Shown: positions 44,389-53,683 of the stretch, one piece after another
Layout: each line of letters starts with the position of its first letter
Position numbering within the stretch: the first letter of the stretch is position 1
DNA from: an uncultured Opitutaceae bacterium
GTDB lineage: Bacteria > Verrucomicrobiota > Verrucomicrobiia > Opitutales > Opitutaceae
Direction: 5' to 3'
Length of the DNA stretch: 61,291 bases
Assembly: GCA_903929355.1 (NCBI GenBank)
Contig: CAIYUN010000023.1
Location: forward strand, 1-61,291
The notes under the pieces: model-generated
What the model was told of the DNA's origin: nothing
Database searches by the model: none
What the model saw: only the letters and a program-made list of their open reading frames with translations
Translations under genes and position numbers: made by a program

Positions 44389-44973
44389 ATGAAATCCATC
44401 AAACCAACCAACTGCATCGTCGTTTTTTCCACCGCAGTCGCCCTGACGGTCGGACTTGCCCTGCTCGTGCCCGGTCTGGTGCAGGGTGCAGCCAGTGCGG
44501 GATCCAGCGCAGCCGTGCATTTGGCTGATCTCCTGCCTCCGCCGCAGCCGGGCACGCCAGGCGGGGCGCTACCACCACCGCAGCCGGGCACGCCAGGCGG
44601 GGCGATGCCTATGCCGGAACCCGGTACTCCGGGTGGCGCGCTGGTGCCGCCGCAACCGGGAACTCCTGGTGGTGCATTATTGCCTCCGCAGCCGGGCACC
44701 CCGGGCGGTGCGTTGGTGCCGCCGCAACCGGGAACCCCGGGTGGTGCGCTACCAACTCCGCAGCCGGGCACTCCCGGCGGTGCGCTGGTGCCGCAGCCAC
44801 CGGTTGCTCCTGGAGGCTCGATGCCTCCAGCACCGATCCAGCCCGCCCCGATGCAGCCAGCACCGCCCGCGACGTCAGGTGGCCAACTGCCGCCACCCGA
44901 GCCGTTGCCGCCAGGCACTCCGCCGCATCCGCAACCGGGAATCCAAGCGTCCGCCGACGGAATCGCCACCTGA
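44389..44973 (+). CDS. Exported Pro/Gly 12-residue-repeat protein
   Basis: 194 residues. A signal or TM segment (CIVVFSTAVALTVGLALLVP, then GLVQGAASAG) is followed by seven exact-length 12-residue repeats of consensus (V/L/P)PPQPGTPGGAL, residues ~50-133, then an irregular Pro/Gly tail. No catalytic domain, no cysteine after the leader. Likely an extended, flexible surface or cell-wall spanning segment. The antisense strand also has an open frame but without a leader. No known family; assignment as a real gene rests on the leader peptide and the maintained frame through the repeats. Confidence 0.55.
   Translation: MKSIKPTNCIVVFSTAVALTVGLALLVPGLVQGAASAGSSAAVHLADLLPPPQPGTPGGALPPPQPGTPGGAMPMPEPGTPGGALVPPQPGTPGGALLPPQPGTPGGALVPPQPGTPGGALPTPQPGTPGGALVPQPPVAPGGSMPPAPIQPAPMQPAPPATSGGQLPPPEPLPPGTPPHPQPGIQASADGIAT
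44536..44787 (+). repeat. Tandem 36-bp repeats (7 units) inside the Pro/Gly protein
   Basis: Seven consecutive 36-bp units encode PPPQPGTPGGAL-type 12-mers. Synonymous differences are common between units while the amino-acid pattern is kept, which points to selection on the protein and not recent expansion. Confidence 0.8.
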
Positions 44974-45148
44974 ACGGTGGGGCTTGAGGGACGGCCGCGC
45001 CCGACGATTGGCGCAGTCGCGCCGGTAGTCCATGGACGCCATGGTGTGGCGTCCCCTGCGGCAAGGGCGCCTCAGTTCCAGTCCGAAACGTCCGCCGCCG
45101 GCGGCCCGATGCCGCGACGAGGCGCGCCCTACCTCAGGCTGGCTTCTC

Positions 45149-47704
45149 TCACGGCAGCAGCGAGACCACCATGGAGAACTCGGTCCGGCTGTTGGCATTC
45201 TCGACGCGATACAGGACGCGATTGACGCCTTGCTTGAAGTGGACTTTGCGGAGACCCTCGTTAAGCGACCAAGCCTTGAGGTTCTTGCCGCTCACCCACA
45301 CCAGCTGGTCCTCAACCCACACTTTGGCGGAGTCGTCGCTGCCGATGGCCACCCACAGGTCACAGGCCTTTGCAAACCAAAGCTCGGTGTAGCCGTAGTA
45401 GATGATGTATTCGAGATTGCGCCGGAAGTTGGCGTCGGAGCTCTGGGCCGGATTCTGCACTGCGGAGTTGTAGCCGTCCAACTGGGGTGTGATGTTCGGT
45501 TTGCTCGATTGCTGAAACTCCCAGTGGATCGGAACCCGGTTCTTGCCGGGATAGGTTGCGTTCAGATCAATGACCGTTTCCGGCGGAAATTTCCGGTCGA
45601 TGTTCGCGCGGTTGGTGTTGTCGAAGGGGCCGAGAATATACCAACTGTCCACGAAGAACCAATTCGCCGAAGGGCCCTGCGCCGCCACCCGCCGCCCTGG
45701 AGAGGGAGTAACGCGGTCGGAGACATCCTCGGGCGCACCGGCCGCACCTTTGGCCCCGGGAATGCCGCCCTTCCCGAAGCCACCCACCCCACCACGCACG
45801 CCGGGTGAACCGGACGCGCCTGACCCGGTATCGGGGCCAAAGGGACCGGCCATTCCCGTTTTTCCCAGATTGGGCCCGCCCGCGCCGGGGGCACCCCCGG
45901 GCTGGCCGCCGCCAGACCCGCCTCCTCCGGGCCCGGACCCGCCTCCACCTTCGCCTCCCGGATTGCCATCGCCCGCCTGGCCCGCGCCGCCAGCCATGGC
46001 CCCGGTGAGATCCTTCGCCCATTGGCCCTCGTCCTCCGCGGCCAGATCCTGCATTTTCTCCCATTGCTCGAACTTGCGGTTGTATTCGTCGGTCGAGACC
46101 GTGGCCCCCGCGCTGTCGTCGAGCGCCTCCGCCTGGGACAGCAGGGAGCTGGCCAGCCGCACCATCGCGTCCATTTCTGACCGGGCCGTTTGGATCGCCT
46201 CGCGGGCGGCCGGCAACTCCTCGCCCGAGGCGACCGTGGCCTGCAGCGCGCCGGCCAGATCGGGGCGCAGGGCTTTCGCCACGTCGGTCAGTTCGATCGC
46301 CCGTGAAATGGGCAGGTGCCGGATCATCGCCAGGTCGGTGGCGCGGAGCCGACGGTAGGATTGGGTCAGGGCACTCTCGGTTTTCACCGCGGTCTCGTAA
46401 ACCTGCGCGAGGTTCATGGTCCCGGGAGCCGACGGCGGCGGCACCGGTTCGGCGGGCGCGGCGAGGTCCAGGGCGGCGAGCGCGGTGGTGGCGCCATGGG
46501 CGGCCGACCCGGCACCCGACAGCGCGGCGACCGTCGCCGCGGCACGCTGCTGCGCTTGCACCGCCTCGAGCTGCAACTGGTGGGCCGTGGCTTGCAGCGC
46601 GATCAGCCGCTGATCCTGAGGGGTCGGGGTGACCGGCTGCGGTTCCGGCGCAGCCAGGCTCTCCGCCAGCCTGGCCTCCAACTCTGGCATCTGCTTGATC
46701 GCATCGGCCACCGCCTTGGGGTGGTCAGACAAACGCTTCTGGTCGGCGGCCAGCTCCCTCGCCGCGGCGGTGGCGGCCTTCTGCGCCTTGTCAACCGCTA
46801 GTCGCGTCTGCTCGGTGGGGCTGGCAGCGGCCTTGGCGGCCGCCTCCCGGGCGTCGGCGGTGGCCCGGGCCACGACAGCAGCGTCGATGGCGATCTGCGT
46901 ATTCAAGGCCGCGAGATTGGCATCAGCCTGGAGCACGGCGTTCTTCGCGCGCCTGATTTCGTAGGTGAAGTGATCAATCTGGTTTTCCCGGGCGGTGCGT
47001 TTACGGGAGTCCCAGGCAGGATTGCGCGCTGCCGCCACATCGGTCAGCGCCTGGATCGCCTGGTCTTGCGCCGCGCCGGCCTCGGCTTGGGCACGGGCCG
47101 CCGCGGCGAAGCGCGTGTCCCCCAGGGAAAGCACCCCCAGAGTCTGATCCTGCAAATCCCGAAGCTCCGCCTGCTTGGTGGCCGCAAGTTTATGCGCATC
47201 GGCCAGTTCGTCAAAAAAGGTGTTGGCCCGCGTCTGCACAAATTGGGTGGCGCTGTCGCCCGCCTGATCGAGCGCCGCCAGCGCCGCCGCCCCGGCCTGC
47301 GCCATGGCGGCCTGCCCCGCCGCCGCCTTGGCCGGCGCGTCCTTCCCCGTCTCGCGGGCGAACGCCGTGTACGCAGTGCGCTTGCGGTCCTCCAGCGCGG
47401 CCATTTTAGCGCGTATGTCCGCCAGCGTGCGGAGGCTGTCCTCCAGCGAGCCCGCCTGCTCCACCCGGATCTGCTCCACGACCTCGCGCGCGCGCGCGGC
47501 GCTCACCGGGGTGGCTTCCGGCTTGGCCGCGGGGTCAAACACGCGGACTGGGGCGAGCCACAGCAACCATGCGAGCAACCCGGCATGGAAGAGGATCGAC
47601 GCCACCCACCAGCGCGGTGCAGCTGCGCCGGGGGACAGCCCGCGGGAGGAGACGGGGGCGCGGCGGTCAGCGGCCGGGGCTGGATTTGGTGTGGAGTCCG
47701 ACAT
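45149..47704 (-). CDS. Giant coiled-coil/Gly-rich periplasmic protein linked to ExbB/ExbD
   Basis: 851 residues. N-terminal TM anchor (WWVASILFHAGLLAWLLWL, ~32-50), then ~350 residues of Ala/Gln-rich coiled coil, a further helical domain (~410-560), a collagen-like Gly-rich linker (~568-665), and a C-terminal domain of ~170 residues starting SANWFFVDSWYILGPFDNTN and including LWVAIGSDDSAKVWVEDQLV, a PA14-like beta-rich pattern. It is last in an exbB-exbD operon and overlaps exbD by 38 bp. It occupies the place TonB would have but has no recognisable TonB C-terminal domain. Possibly it transmits proton-motive energy across the periplasm; that is inference. Confidence 0.8.
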   Translation of the reverse strand: MSDSTPNPAPAADRRAPVSSRGLSPGAAAPRWWVASILFHAGLLAWLLWLAPVRVFDPAAKPEATPVSAARAREVVEQIRVEQAGSLEDSLRTLADIRAKMAALEDRKRTAYTAFARETGKDAPAKAAAGQAAMAQAGAAALAALDQAGDSATQFVQTRANTFFDELADAHKLAATKQAELRDLQDQTLGVLSLGDTRFAAAARAQAEAGAAQDQAIQALTDVAAARNPAWDSRKRTARENQIDHFTYEIRRAKNAVLQADANLAALNTQIAIDAAVVARATADAREAAAKAAASPTEQTRLAVDKAQKAATAAARELAADQKRLSDHPKAVADAIKQMPELEARLAESLAAPEPQPVTPTPQDQRLIALQATAHQLQLEAVQAQQRAAATVAALSGAGSAAHGATTALAALDLAAPAEPVPPPSAPGTMNLAQVYETAVKTESALTQSYRRLRATDLAMIRHLPISRAIELTDVAKALRPDLAGALQATVASGEELPAAREAIQTARSEMDAMVRLASSLLSQAEALDDSAGATVSTDEYNRKFEQWEKMQDLAAEDEGQWAKDLTGAMAGGAGQAGDGNPGGEGGGGSGPGGGGSGGGQPGGAPGAGGPNLGKTGMAGPFGPDTGSGASGSPGVRGGVGGFGKGGIPGAKGAAGAPEDVSDRVTPSPGRRVAAQGPSANWFFVDSWYILGPFDNTNRANIDRKFPPETVIDLNATYPGKNRVPIHWEFQQSSKPNITPQLDGYNSAVQNPAQSSDANFRRNLEYIIYYGYTELWFAKACDLWVAIGSDDSAKVWVEDQLVWVSGKNLKAWSLNEGLRKVHFKQGVNRVLYRVENANSRTEFSMVVSLLP

Positions 47705-48095
47705 TCTTCAGGCCCTCAAACTGGCAGAGATCAATGATCCGGATGATGTCCTCGAACCGGGTGGCGCGATCCCCGTCGATGCGCACGCGCCGGTTCGGGT
47801 CGGCCTTGGCCACCTCACGGATGCGCTGGTGCAGCCGCTCGGTGTCCACCGGCTCGATGAAATCTCCCGTGGACAGATACGGCACGCCGTCCTTGTCCAC
47901 CCCGATGATGAAAAGGTCGGGTGGTTGCTCCACCTGCAGCGCGGCCGACGCGGCGGGGAGATCCACCGGAAGCTCCTTCTCGTGGCTCTTCATGGTTGTC
48001 GCCACCAGAAAGAAAATAATGATGACCAGCATGCAGTCGATCATCGGGATCAACATGATCTCGAACGGCTCGTCCTCGGTTTTTCTTATACGCAT
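47667..48095 (-). CDS. exbD: ExbD/TolR biopolymer transport protein
   Basis: 142 residues: a short cytoplasmic start (MRIRKTEDEPFEI), one TM helix with the proton-coupling aspartate (MLIPMIDCMLVIIIFFLVAT), then a periplasmic domain ending in IIDLCQFEGLKNVGLHTK. ExbD/TolR works with ExbB/TolQ to couple the proton-motive force to an outer-membrane partner. It follows exbB by 12 bp and overlaps the giant protein gene. Whether it is a Ton- or Tol-type system cannot be decided from the sequence alone. Confidence 0.93.
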   Translation of the reverse strand: MRIRKTEDEPFEIMLIPMIDCMLVIIIFFLVATTMKSHEKELPVDLPAASAALQVEQPPDLFIIGVDKDGVPYLSTGDFIEPVDTERLHQRIREVAKADPNRRVRIDGDRATRFEDIIRIIDLCQFEGLKNVGLHTKSSPGR

Positions 48096-48107
48096 GGCGC
48101 GGGTGGG

Positions 48108-48884
48108 TCAGCGGTGGTCGCGGTGCATGAGCCAGGCGGTCAACAGGCCGGTCACCTCGCCCTCGAGCATGACGCCGTAACCGTTGGTCCGGTATTTGAA
48201 GAAATGATAAAAGGCGAGAAAAGGGATGGCGATGGCCAGGCCGAGCCCCGTCGTGACCAGCGCCTCGGAAATGCCCGCCGCCAGTTGCGAAGGGTCCCCC
48301 AGGGCGCCCGCCAGCGCGACCGTCTCAAAGGTCGTGATCATGCCGAAGATCATCCCCAGCAACCCCAGCAAGGGTGAAAGCGTCGCGATGATGCCGAGCG
48401 GATAGGCGCGCTGGTGGTGGATCGCCAGCTCGCGGGAGACCAGATCGCCGGCCACCTCGGAAACCTCGGTCATCGGCGCCGTCCGGTTCTGGGCGATGAA
48501 GGCAATCACCCGCGCGAGCGTGCTCGGCTCGGTTTCGCCCAGTTGCTCCAATTCCACAAACCGGCCCTCCTGCCACAGTTTGCGGGCGCGGTCGGCCAGT
48601 CCGGCTGGCACGAGGTGCTTGCGCCGCAAGCCGGACAGACGCTCAAAAATGAATATCGCGCCAAACGCGGACATGCCCAGCTGCACCAGACCCACGGCCC
48701 CGGACTGCCGGAGCTTGTCGCCCCAGGACATCGTGCGCAGGCTGGTCGTCCCGGCTGCGGCCTTAACTTCGGCGGCCAGGCACGGGGCCGATGTGGCCAG
48801 CCATGCCCCGAGGAACAAAATGACCATGCAGCCGGCGGACGAAACCGGTCGTGGCCGGTTGGTTTTCTTGATCGGGGATGACAT
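48108..48884 (-). CDS. exbB: ExbB/TolQ/MotA-family proton channel protein
   Basis: 258 residues. A signal-like N-terminal segment (CMVILFLGAWLATSAPCLAA) is followed by the MotA/TolQ/ExbB domain: helix GAVGLVQLGMSAFGAIFIFE, the long cytoplasmic segment, and the paired helices IATLSPLLGLLGMIFGMITT and ISEALVTTGLGLAIAIPFLA. The extra N-terminal signal peptide is common in this phylum's ExbB proteins. ATG 48884 is chosen; the frame continues far upstream only as antisense of the MFS gene. First gene of the exbB-exbD-giant protein operon. Confidence 0.92.
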   Translation of the reverse strand: MSSPIKKTNRPRPVSSAGCMVILFLGAWLATSAPCLAAEVKAAAGTTSLRTMSWGDKLRQSGAVGLVQLGMSAFGAIFIFERLSGLRRKHLVPAGLADRARKLWQEGRFVELEQLGETEPSTLARVIAFIAQNRTAPMTEVSEVAGDLVSRELAIHHQRAYPLGIIATLSPLLGLLGMIFGMITTFETVALAGALGDPSQLAAGISEALVTTGLGLAIAIPFLAFYHFFKYRTNGYGVMLEGEVTGLLTAWLMHRDHR

Positions 48885-49097
48885 GGGAATGGAGAGGAAT
48901 CGCTCACCTGCGGCACCGGAGGAATGCCGCCAGTTGGTCAGGGGCGAGGGTGAGGATCGGGCGGCGGAGGGGAACAGCCTGGTTCCACGCACCAGGAGGA
49001 GCAAGACTCGATGCTTGGGCAGGGCCAAACGCCCGCAAGGCGGCAGGGTGATAGGCCTTGATCGGCGGCGGGGGTTGTCTGTCAATCCCGCACCCCT

Positions 49098-50405
49098 GTG
49101 CCGACCACGAACGCCCCACCCCTCCCAGTCCCGGCCGGCCCGCCCACGCGTGTCCGCCACGGGGTGGTGGCGCTGACCGTGTCGCTGGGCATGGTCACCT
49201 ATCTCGATCGCGCATGCATCGGTGCGCTGGCCCCGGACATCAGCCGGGATCTCGCGCTGAGCAAGGAGCAGATGAGCGTGGTCTTCAGCGCCTTCGCCCT
49301 GGCCTACGCGCTGTTTGAGCTGCCCACCGCCTGGTGGGCCGACCGGCGGGGGGCGCGCCGCGCGCTCACCCGCATCGTGCTCTGGTGGTCGGCCTTCACC
49401 ATGGCGACGGGGGCCGCGCTCAATTTCACCTCGCTGGTCGTGACGCGGTTCCTTTTCGGCGTCGGCGAGGCGGGCGCGTGGCCGTGCATGGCCCTGACGT
49501 TTGCCCAATGGGTGCCGCGGGCGGCGCGGGGGCGGGTGCAGGGCCTTTTCTTCGGCGGGGCGCATCTGGCCGGCGGGCTCACCCCGATGCTCGCCCTCGC
49601 CCTGGGCGGCGTTTTCGGCTGGCGGACGGTGTTTGTCTGTTTCGGGCTGACCGGACTGGTCTGGACCACCGCCTGGTTGCGGTGGTTCCGGGATGATCCC
49701 TCGCAGCACCCCGGGGTGAACCCCGCCGAACTCGCCCTCATCGCCGCCGGGCGCGGCGTGGCGGGGGATTCCCCCGCGGACCGGTTCACCTGGCGGCGGC
49801 TGCTGGGCCACCGCAACATGCTGCCGCTCTGCCTCGGCTACATCCCGAACAGTTGCGCGTTTTATTTCTGCATCACCTGGCTGCCGACCTATCTGGCGGA
49901 AAAGCACCACTTCAAGGCGCTCTCGCTCGGCTTCTTCGCCGGGCTGCCGCTGCTGGTGGGCATCGCGGGCGACCTGCTCGGCGGCGCAGCGACGGATGCC
50001 GCAGCCCACCGCTTCGGCCTGCGCTGGGGACGGGCGGGGATCGCCGGGCTGGGCAACCTGCTCGCCGGGCTGGCGATGATCGGGGCGGCCTTTGCCCATG
50101 ATCCCTATCTCGCGATCGGTCTCATCTCGCTGGCGGTGGGGGCGACGATGTTCACCCTCGGCGCGACCTGGGCCACCTGCATTGACCTCGGGGGGCCCCA
50201 CGTCGCTGTCGTCAGCGCCACGATGAACACCGCCGGCCAGATCGGCAGCGTGGGCGGCCCGCTGCTGGTGACATGGCTGCTGAAACTGACCGGTGACTGG
50301 AACACCCCCGTGCTCGCGATCGGCTGCCTTTTTCTCATCGGCGCGGCCTGCTGGGGCCGGATCGATCCCCGTGACCGGGTCTTTGGGTGTAGGTTTGCGG
50401 TTTAG
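49098..50405 (+). CDS. MFS transporter (ACS-type anion/sugar-acid family)
   Basis: 435 residues, 12 TM segments. The first cytoplasmic loop motif is ELPTAWWADRRGARRALTRI (the MFS G-x-x-x-D-R-x-G-R-R signature), and the first helix SLGMVTYLDRACIGALAPDI is typical of anion:cation symporters such as hexuronate, glucarate or phthalate carriers. Translation probably starts at GTG 49098. Divergent from exbB with a 213-bp shared promoter gap. Substrate unknown; a sugar acid from polysaccharide breakdown would fit the nearby esterases. Confidence 0.88.
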   Translation: MPTTNAPPLPVPAGPPTRVRHGVVALTVSLGMVTYLDRACIGALAPDISRDLALSKEQMSVVFSAFALAYALFELPTAWWADRRGARRALTRIVLWWSAFTMATGAALNFTSLVVTRFLFGVGEAGAWPCMALTFAQWVPRAARGRVQGLFFGGAHLAGGLTPMLALALGGVFGWRTVFVCFGLTGLVWTTAWLRWFRDDPSQHPGVNPAELALIAAGRGVAGDSPADRFTWRRLLGHRNMLPLCLGYIPNSCAFYFCITWLPTYLAEKHHFKALSLGFFAGLPLLVGIAGDLLGGAATDAAAHRFGLRWGRAGIAGLGNLLAGLAMIGAAFAHDPYLAIGLISLAVGATMFTLGATWATCIDLGGPHVAVVSATMNTAGQIGSVGGPLLVTWLLKLTGDWNTPVLAIGCLFLIGAACWGRIDPRDRVFGCRFAV

Positions 50406-50494
50406 AACGAGCAGGATCCGCCTTCGCTGAAGCTTCCACCGTCGATCAAGCCATGGCCGACGGGATGGCGGACCGGCAACGAGAACGAAGGCAA

Positions 50495-52981
50495 TCAGGT
50501 CCTGGAGGGGATCCGCCACACTTCGCGCATGCCCCAGCCGACAAGCGCGAGAGTAATCAGCGAGCTGACGGGCATCAGAATCGCCGCCAATAGGGGGTGC
50601 ATCAGGCCGGCCACCGCCAGACTCACCGCCTCCACGTTGTAGGCGATCATGAACGCCAGCAGCCACGCCTGGGTGCGGCGCCGGGCGTCGTTGACCTCGA
50701 AGAGCGCGCGGACGCCGTCGATGCTGCGGCCAAGGTAGTAAAAGTCTGACTTCTCCGCGAGCAGGCCACGATGGATCACCGGCGTGCCGCGGCACAGCGC
50801 GCGGTCAAAGGCCAGGCTGTCGTTAGCCCCGTCGCCCAGCATGAGGGTGTCGTCCGCCCCGGCCTGGTCGAACCAGCCGGCCTTGGCCTGCGGCGAGAGG
50901 CCGCCCATCGCCGCGGCCTCCGCCACCCCGAGCTCGCGCGCCAGGGTGACAACCTTGTCCGGCCGGTCCCCGCTCAGGATGAAGGCCGGCAACCCCCGGT
51001 CCGCCAGCGCGGCGAGCTCGGCCCTGGCGCCGGGCCGCGCCGTGTCGGTGAAGTGAAACCGCGCGAGCACATGGCCGTGCCGGACCAACACCGTCGCATG
51101 GTCGGCCGGCCCGGAGTCGCGCCAGCCGGCCCGGCCGAGCGACCACGCGCCCAGCTCCACCCCGAGCCCGACGGTCTCGCTGACTTCGCCCTCCGCCGGC
51201 CGGACCGGCCCGGCGGCGAGCAGACTCTCATGGAGACAACGGCTGACGGGATGCGGATTGTCCCGCACCAAGGCGGCCAGCGCCGACCGGTCGGCCGGGG
51301 CCAGCGCGACGAGCGCGGCGGGGTTGGCCAGCAGGGGGATCTCGAGCGTGAGGGTGCCAGTCTTGTCGAAGACGAGCCGGCGCACCTGGTTGAGGCGCGG
51401 CCAGAGGTCCACGGTGCGGACAAACACCCCGCGCCGCCGCAGCGCCACCGTGGCCATCTCATCGGCCAGGGGAAACGCGAGTCCGAGCGCACAGGGACAG
51501 GAGACGACGAGGACCGCAGTGACGACCGCCCCCGCCCTCAGCCCGTCGCCGGTGGCAAGCCACCAGCCCGCTCCGGCAACGGCGGCGGCGCCGAGCACCG
51601 CGAACAGGTAGCCCTGGATGATGCGTTCCAAGAGTCCGCAGCGGGCGCGGGGGCGCTCCGCCGGCCGGAGCAGCGCCGCGAGCAGCGACTCCTCCCACCC
51701 CTCGACCGCCGTGAGAATGATCTCACCGCGCCCGAGGTTTTCCGCGCCCGAGGGCACGCGCTCGCCGGCCCGAAACAAACGCGGCTCGGCTTCACCGTTG
51801 ATCCAGGCGAGACTCACCACCACCTCCGTGGTCGCCAGCCGGGCCGCGACCGGCACGGTCTGGCCCCGCCCCACGGCAAAACGCATCCCGGCGCGCAACT
51901 GGTCGGGCGGCAGGAAGCGACCGGGACCGTCGGCGGCCAGGATCCGCACCGCCGGCGGCGCGGGCTGGCGACGGAGCAGACGGCGCTGGTTGCGCTCGAC
52001 TGCGGCGAGCTGCGCCCACCGGCCGGTGAGCATGAGCACGATGAAGGTGCTCGCAAAATCAAAATAGACGAACTCAGGCCGCCCCGCCATCCAGCCGTAG
52101 AACGAACCCGCATAGGCCCCGATGATGCCCAGCGCGATCGGGAGGTCGAGGTGGAGCACGCGAGCCCGCAGGGCGCGCACCGCCCGGCTGATGAAGTAGC
52201 CGCCGCCCGCGAGCAGGCTGAGAGTGGCAAAGCCCATCGAAAGCAGGCCAAACAGCGGCGCATATGCAAAGGTGCTCCGCATCCCGAAGTAGACCGGAAG
52301 CGTGAAGAGCATCACATTCATCGCAAAGGCGGTGCAGAGCCCGATGCGGCGAATGAGCGCGCGGCTCTCCGACTCGTCCGCGTCGGACGCGCCGGCGGGG
52401 CCGACGAGGTAGTTGAAGGTCTGGAGCACGCGGGCAAAGGCGACCGCGTCGAACGCGCCCCGGATCCACCGCAGCCGCAGCTGGCCGGTCTGCGCGTTGA
52501 CCGCGATGTCACCCGCGCCGGGCTGTTGCTGGAAGAGCCGCTCAATCAGCCACACGCAACCGGCGCAGGAGAGGCCCTGCACATCGAGCGCCAGTGCGGG
52601 GGTGCGCCGACGGGCGGGGTCGGCGGCCTCGGCCTCCTGTTGCGCGGCCTCCAGCCAGGCCAGGTCGCGGGGCTGGAAAAGGGACGGGTCAGCGGGCGCG
52701 GTGACGGGGTCCTTGATGTGGTAATAAGCGTCGAGACCGTGTTCGTGGATCAGCCGGAAAACATAGGCGCAGCCAGGGCAGCAGAAATCGCCGGCGGACG
52801 ACGGGGCGCCGCAGTGGCGGCAGACGGAGGGACGGGTGGCGGGTGACTTTCGCGTCCCAGCCGCGCGGGGTTCCGCCCTGGCGGAGGCCTCCGCCGTCGC
52901 TGAAGCCAGGGCGGACGAGACGACGGACGGGGGCGGCACCTCGCCTGCTTCCAAATCCGGAGGGGTCAGGGTGGCGCTCAT
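50495..52981 (-). CDS. ccoI: Copper-translocating P-type ATPase CcoI
   Basis: 828 residues. The N-terminus carries a CRHCGAP ... CCPGCAYVF metal-binding segment and an HMA-like LSCAGCVWLIE. The membrane CPC is in VVSCPCALGLAFPLADEM, the phosphorylation site in LVFDKTGTLTLEIPLLA, and the hinge in MLGDGANDSLAFDRA. These fit FixI/CcoI, which supplies copper for cbb3 oxidase assembly. Last gene of the cco operon, its ATG overlapping the SafE-like gene stop by 4 bp. Confidence 0.93.
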   Translation of the reverse strand: MSATLTPPDLEAGEVPPPSVVSSALASATAEASARAEPRAAGTRKSPATRPSVCRHCGAPSSAGDFCCPGCAYVFRLIHEHGLDAYYHIKDPVTAPADPSLFQPRDLAWLEAAQQEAEAADPARRRTPALALDVQGLSCAGCVWLIERLFQQQPGAGDIAVNAQTGQLRLRWIRGAFDAVAFARVLQTFNYLVGPAGASDADESESRALIRRIGLCTAFAMNVMLFTLPVYFGMRSTFAYAPLFGLLSMGFATLSLLAGGGYFISRAVRALRARVLHLDLPIALGIIGAYAGSFYGWMAGRPEFVYFDFASTFIVLMLTGRWAQLAAVERNQRRLLRRQPAPPAVRILAADGPGRFLPPDQLRAGMRFAVGRGQTVPVAARLATTEVVVSLAWINGEAEPRLFRAGERVPSGAENLGRGEIILTAVEGWEESLLAALLRPAERPRARCGLLERIIQGYLFAVLGAAAVAGAGWWLATGDGLRAGAVVTAVLVVSCPCALGLAFPLADEMATVALRRRGVFVRTVDLWPRLNQVRRLVFDKTGTLTLEIPLLANPAALVALAPADRSALAALVRDNPHPVSRCLHESLLAAGPVRPAEGEVSETVGLGVELGAWSLGRAGWRDSGPADHATVLVRHGHVLARFHFTDTARPGARAELAALADRGLPAFILSGDRPDKVVTLARELGVAEAAAMGGLSPQAKAGWFDQAGADDTLMLGDGANDSLAFDRALCRGTPVIHRGLLAEKSDFYYLGRSIDGVRALFEVNDARRRTQAWLLAFMIAYNVEAVSLAVAGLMHPLLAAILMPVSSLITLALVGWGMREVWRIPSRT

Positions 52982-53679
52982 GGCCAGGTGCAGACGAGGC
53001 CGGCGGCGTCCGGGCCGGGCAGGCCGAAGGTGGCACGCATCCGCCAGGTGATGACGAGGGCGGCCGCCAGGGCCAGGCCGGTTTGGAGGCGCGCCAGGCC
53101 CACCGGCGACAGCCGCGCCCGCAGCCGACCGAAGCCCGCCTGCACCACCCACAACAGCGGTACAGTGCCGAGCCCGAACGCCAGCATGAACTCGACTCCG
53201 CGCAGCGCCGAGCCGGTCAGGGCCGCCAGGGCGACCAGAAAATACAACGGCCCGCACGGGAGCAGCGGTGTGGCCGCGCCCATCGTCGCCGCCACCTGCA
53301 GACGGGGCCGGCCGCGGATCCAGCCCATGAGCCGCATTTGCAGACGCGCGAGGAACGCGGGCCGCGGCCACTGCCCGCCCGGCCGCACTGCGACCAGGAG
53401 GAAATAGGCCACCAACACCCAAGGCAAAAGACGGAAGGCGCCTCCTCCCAACAGCCCCAGCGGCACCGCACCCATGGCCCCGGCCACCGCCCCGAGGGTC
53501 ATGTAACCGGCCAGCCGCGCGGTGTGATAGACCGTGGCGACGGTTTGCGGGTCGGTGCGATCGCCCTTGGCCGGCGCCAGCAGGCAGGCCAGCGGCCCGC
53601 ACATGCCGGCGCAATGCAGGCTGGTGACCAGGCCGGCGACGAACGCCGCGGCGGGGGTGTTGATGGAAGCGAGTTCCAT
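52978..53679 (-). CDS. SafE/TauE-like membrane protein of the cbb3 cluster
   Basis: 233 residues, six or so TM segments. The N-terminal FVAGLVTSLHCAGMCGPLAC, with its Cys-rich hairpin, is characteristic of the 'sulfite exporter TauE/SafE family' proteins found in cco operons (the CcoH/SenC-neighbourhood group), thought to help copper delivery to the oxidase. A mid-sequence TPLLPCGPLYFLVALAAL repeats the motif, as in DsbD/CcdA-like folds. It overlaps ccoI by 4 bp and lies 4 bp after a 51-residue gene. Confidence 0.85.
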   Translation of the reverse strand: MELASINTPAAAFVAGLVTSLHCAGMCGPLACLLAPAKGDRTDPQTVATVYHTARLAGYMTLGAVAGAMGAVPLGLLGGGAFRLLPWVLVAYFLLVAVRPGGQWPRPAFLARLQMRLMGWIRGRPRLQVAATMGAATPLLPCGPLYFLVALAALTGSALRGVEFMLAFGLGTVPLLWVVQAGFGRLRARLSPVGLARLQTGLALAAALVITWRMRATFGLPGPDAAGLVCTWP

Positions 53680-53683
53680 GACG

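Noticed and set aside
44536-44787. Possible CRISPR-like array
   Set aside because: The 36-bp repeats are contiguous without spacers and encode an in-frame 12-residue repeat.
44337-44969. Cys/Gly-rich antisense frame over the Pro/Gly repeat gene
   Set aside because: Sense frame has a leader peptide and a maintained repeat; the antisense pattern follows automatically.
48108-50795. 895-residue frame extending upstream of exbB
   Set aside because: Only the part from 48884 is ExbB; the upstream part is antisense to the MFS transporter gene.
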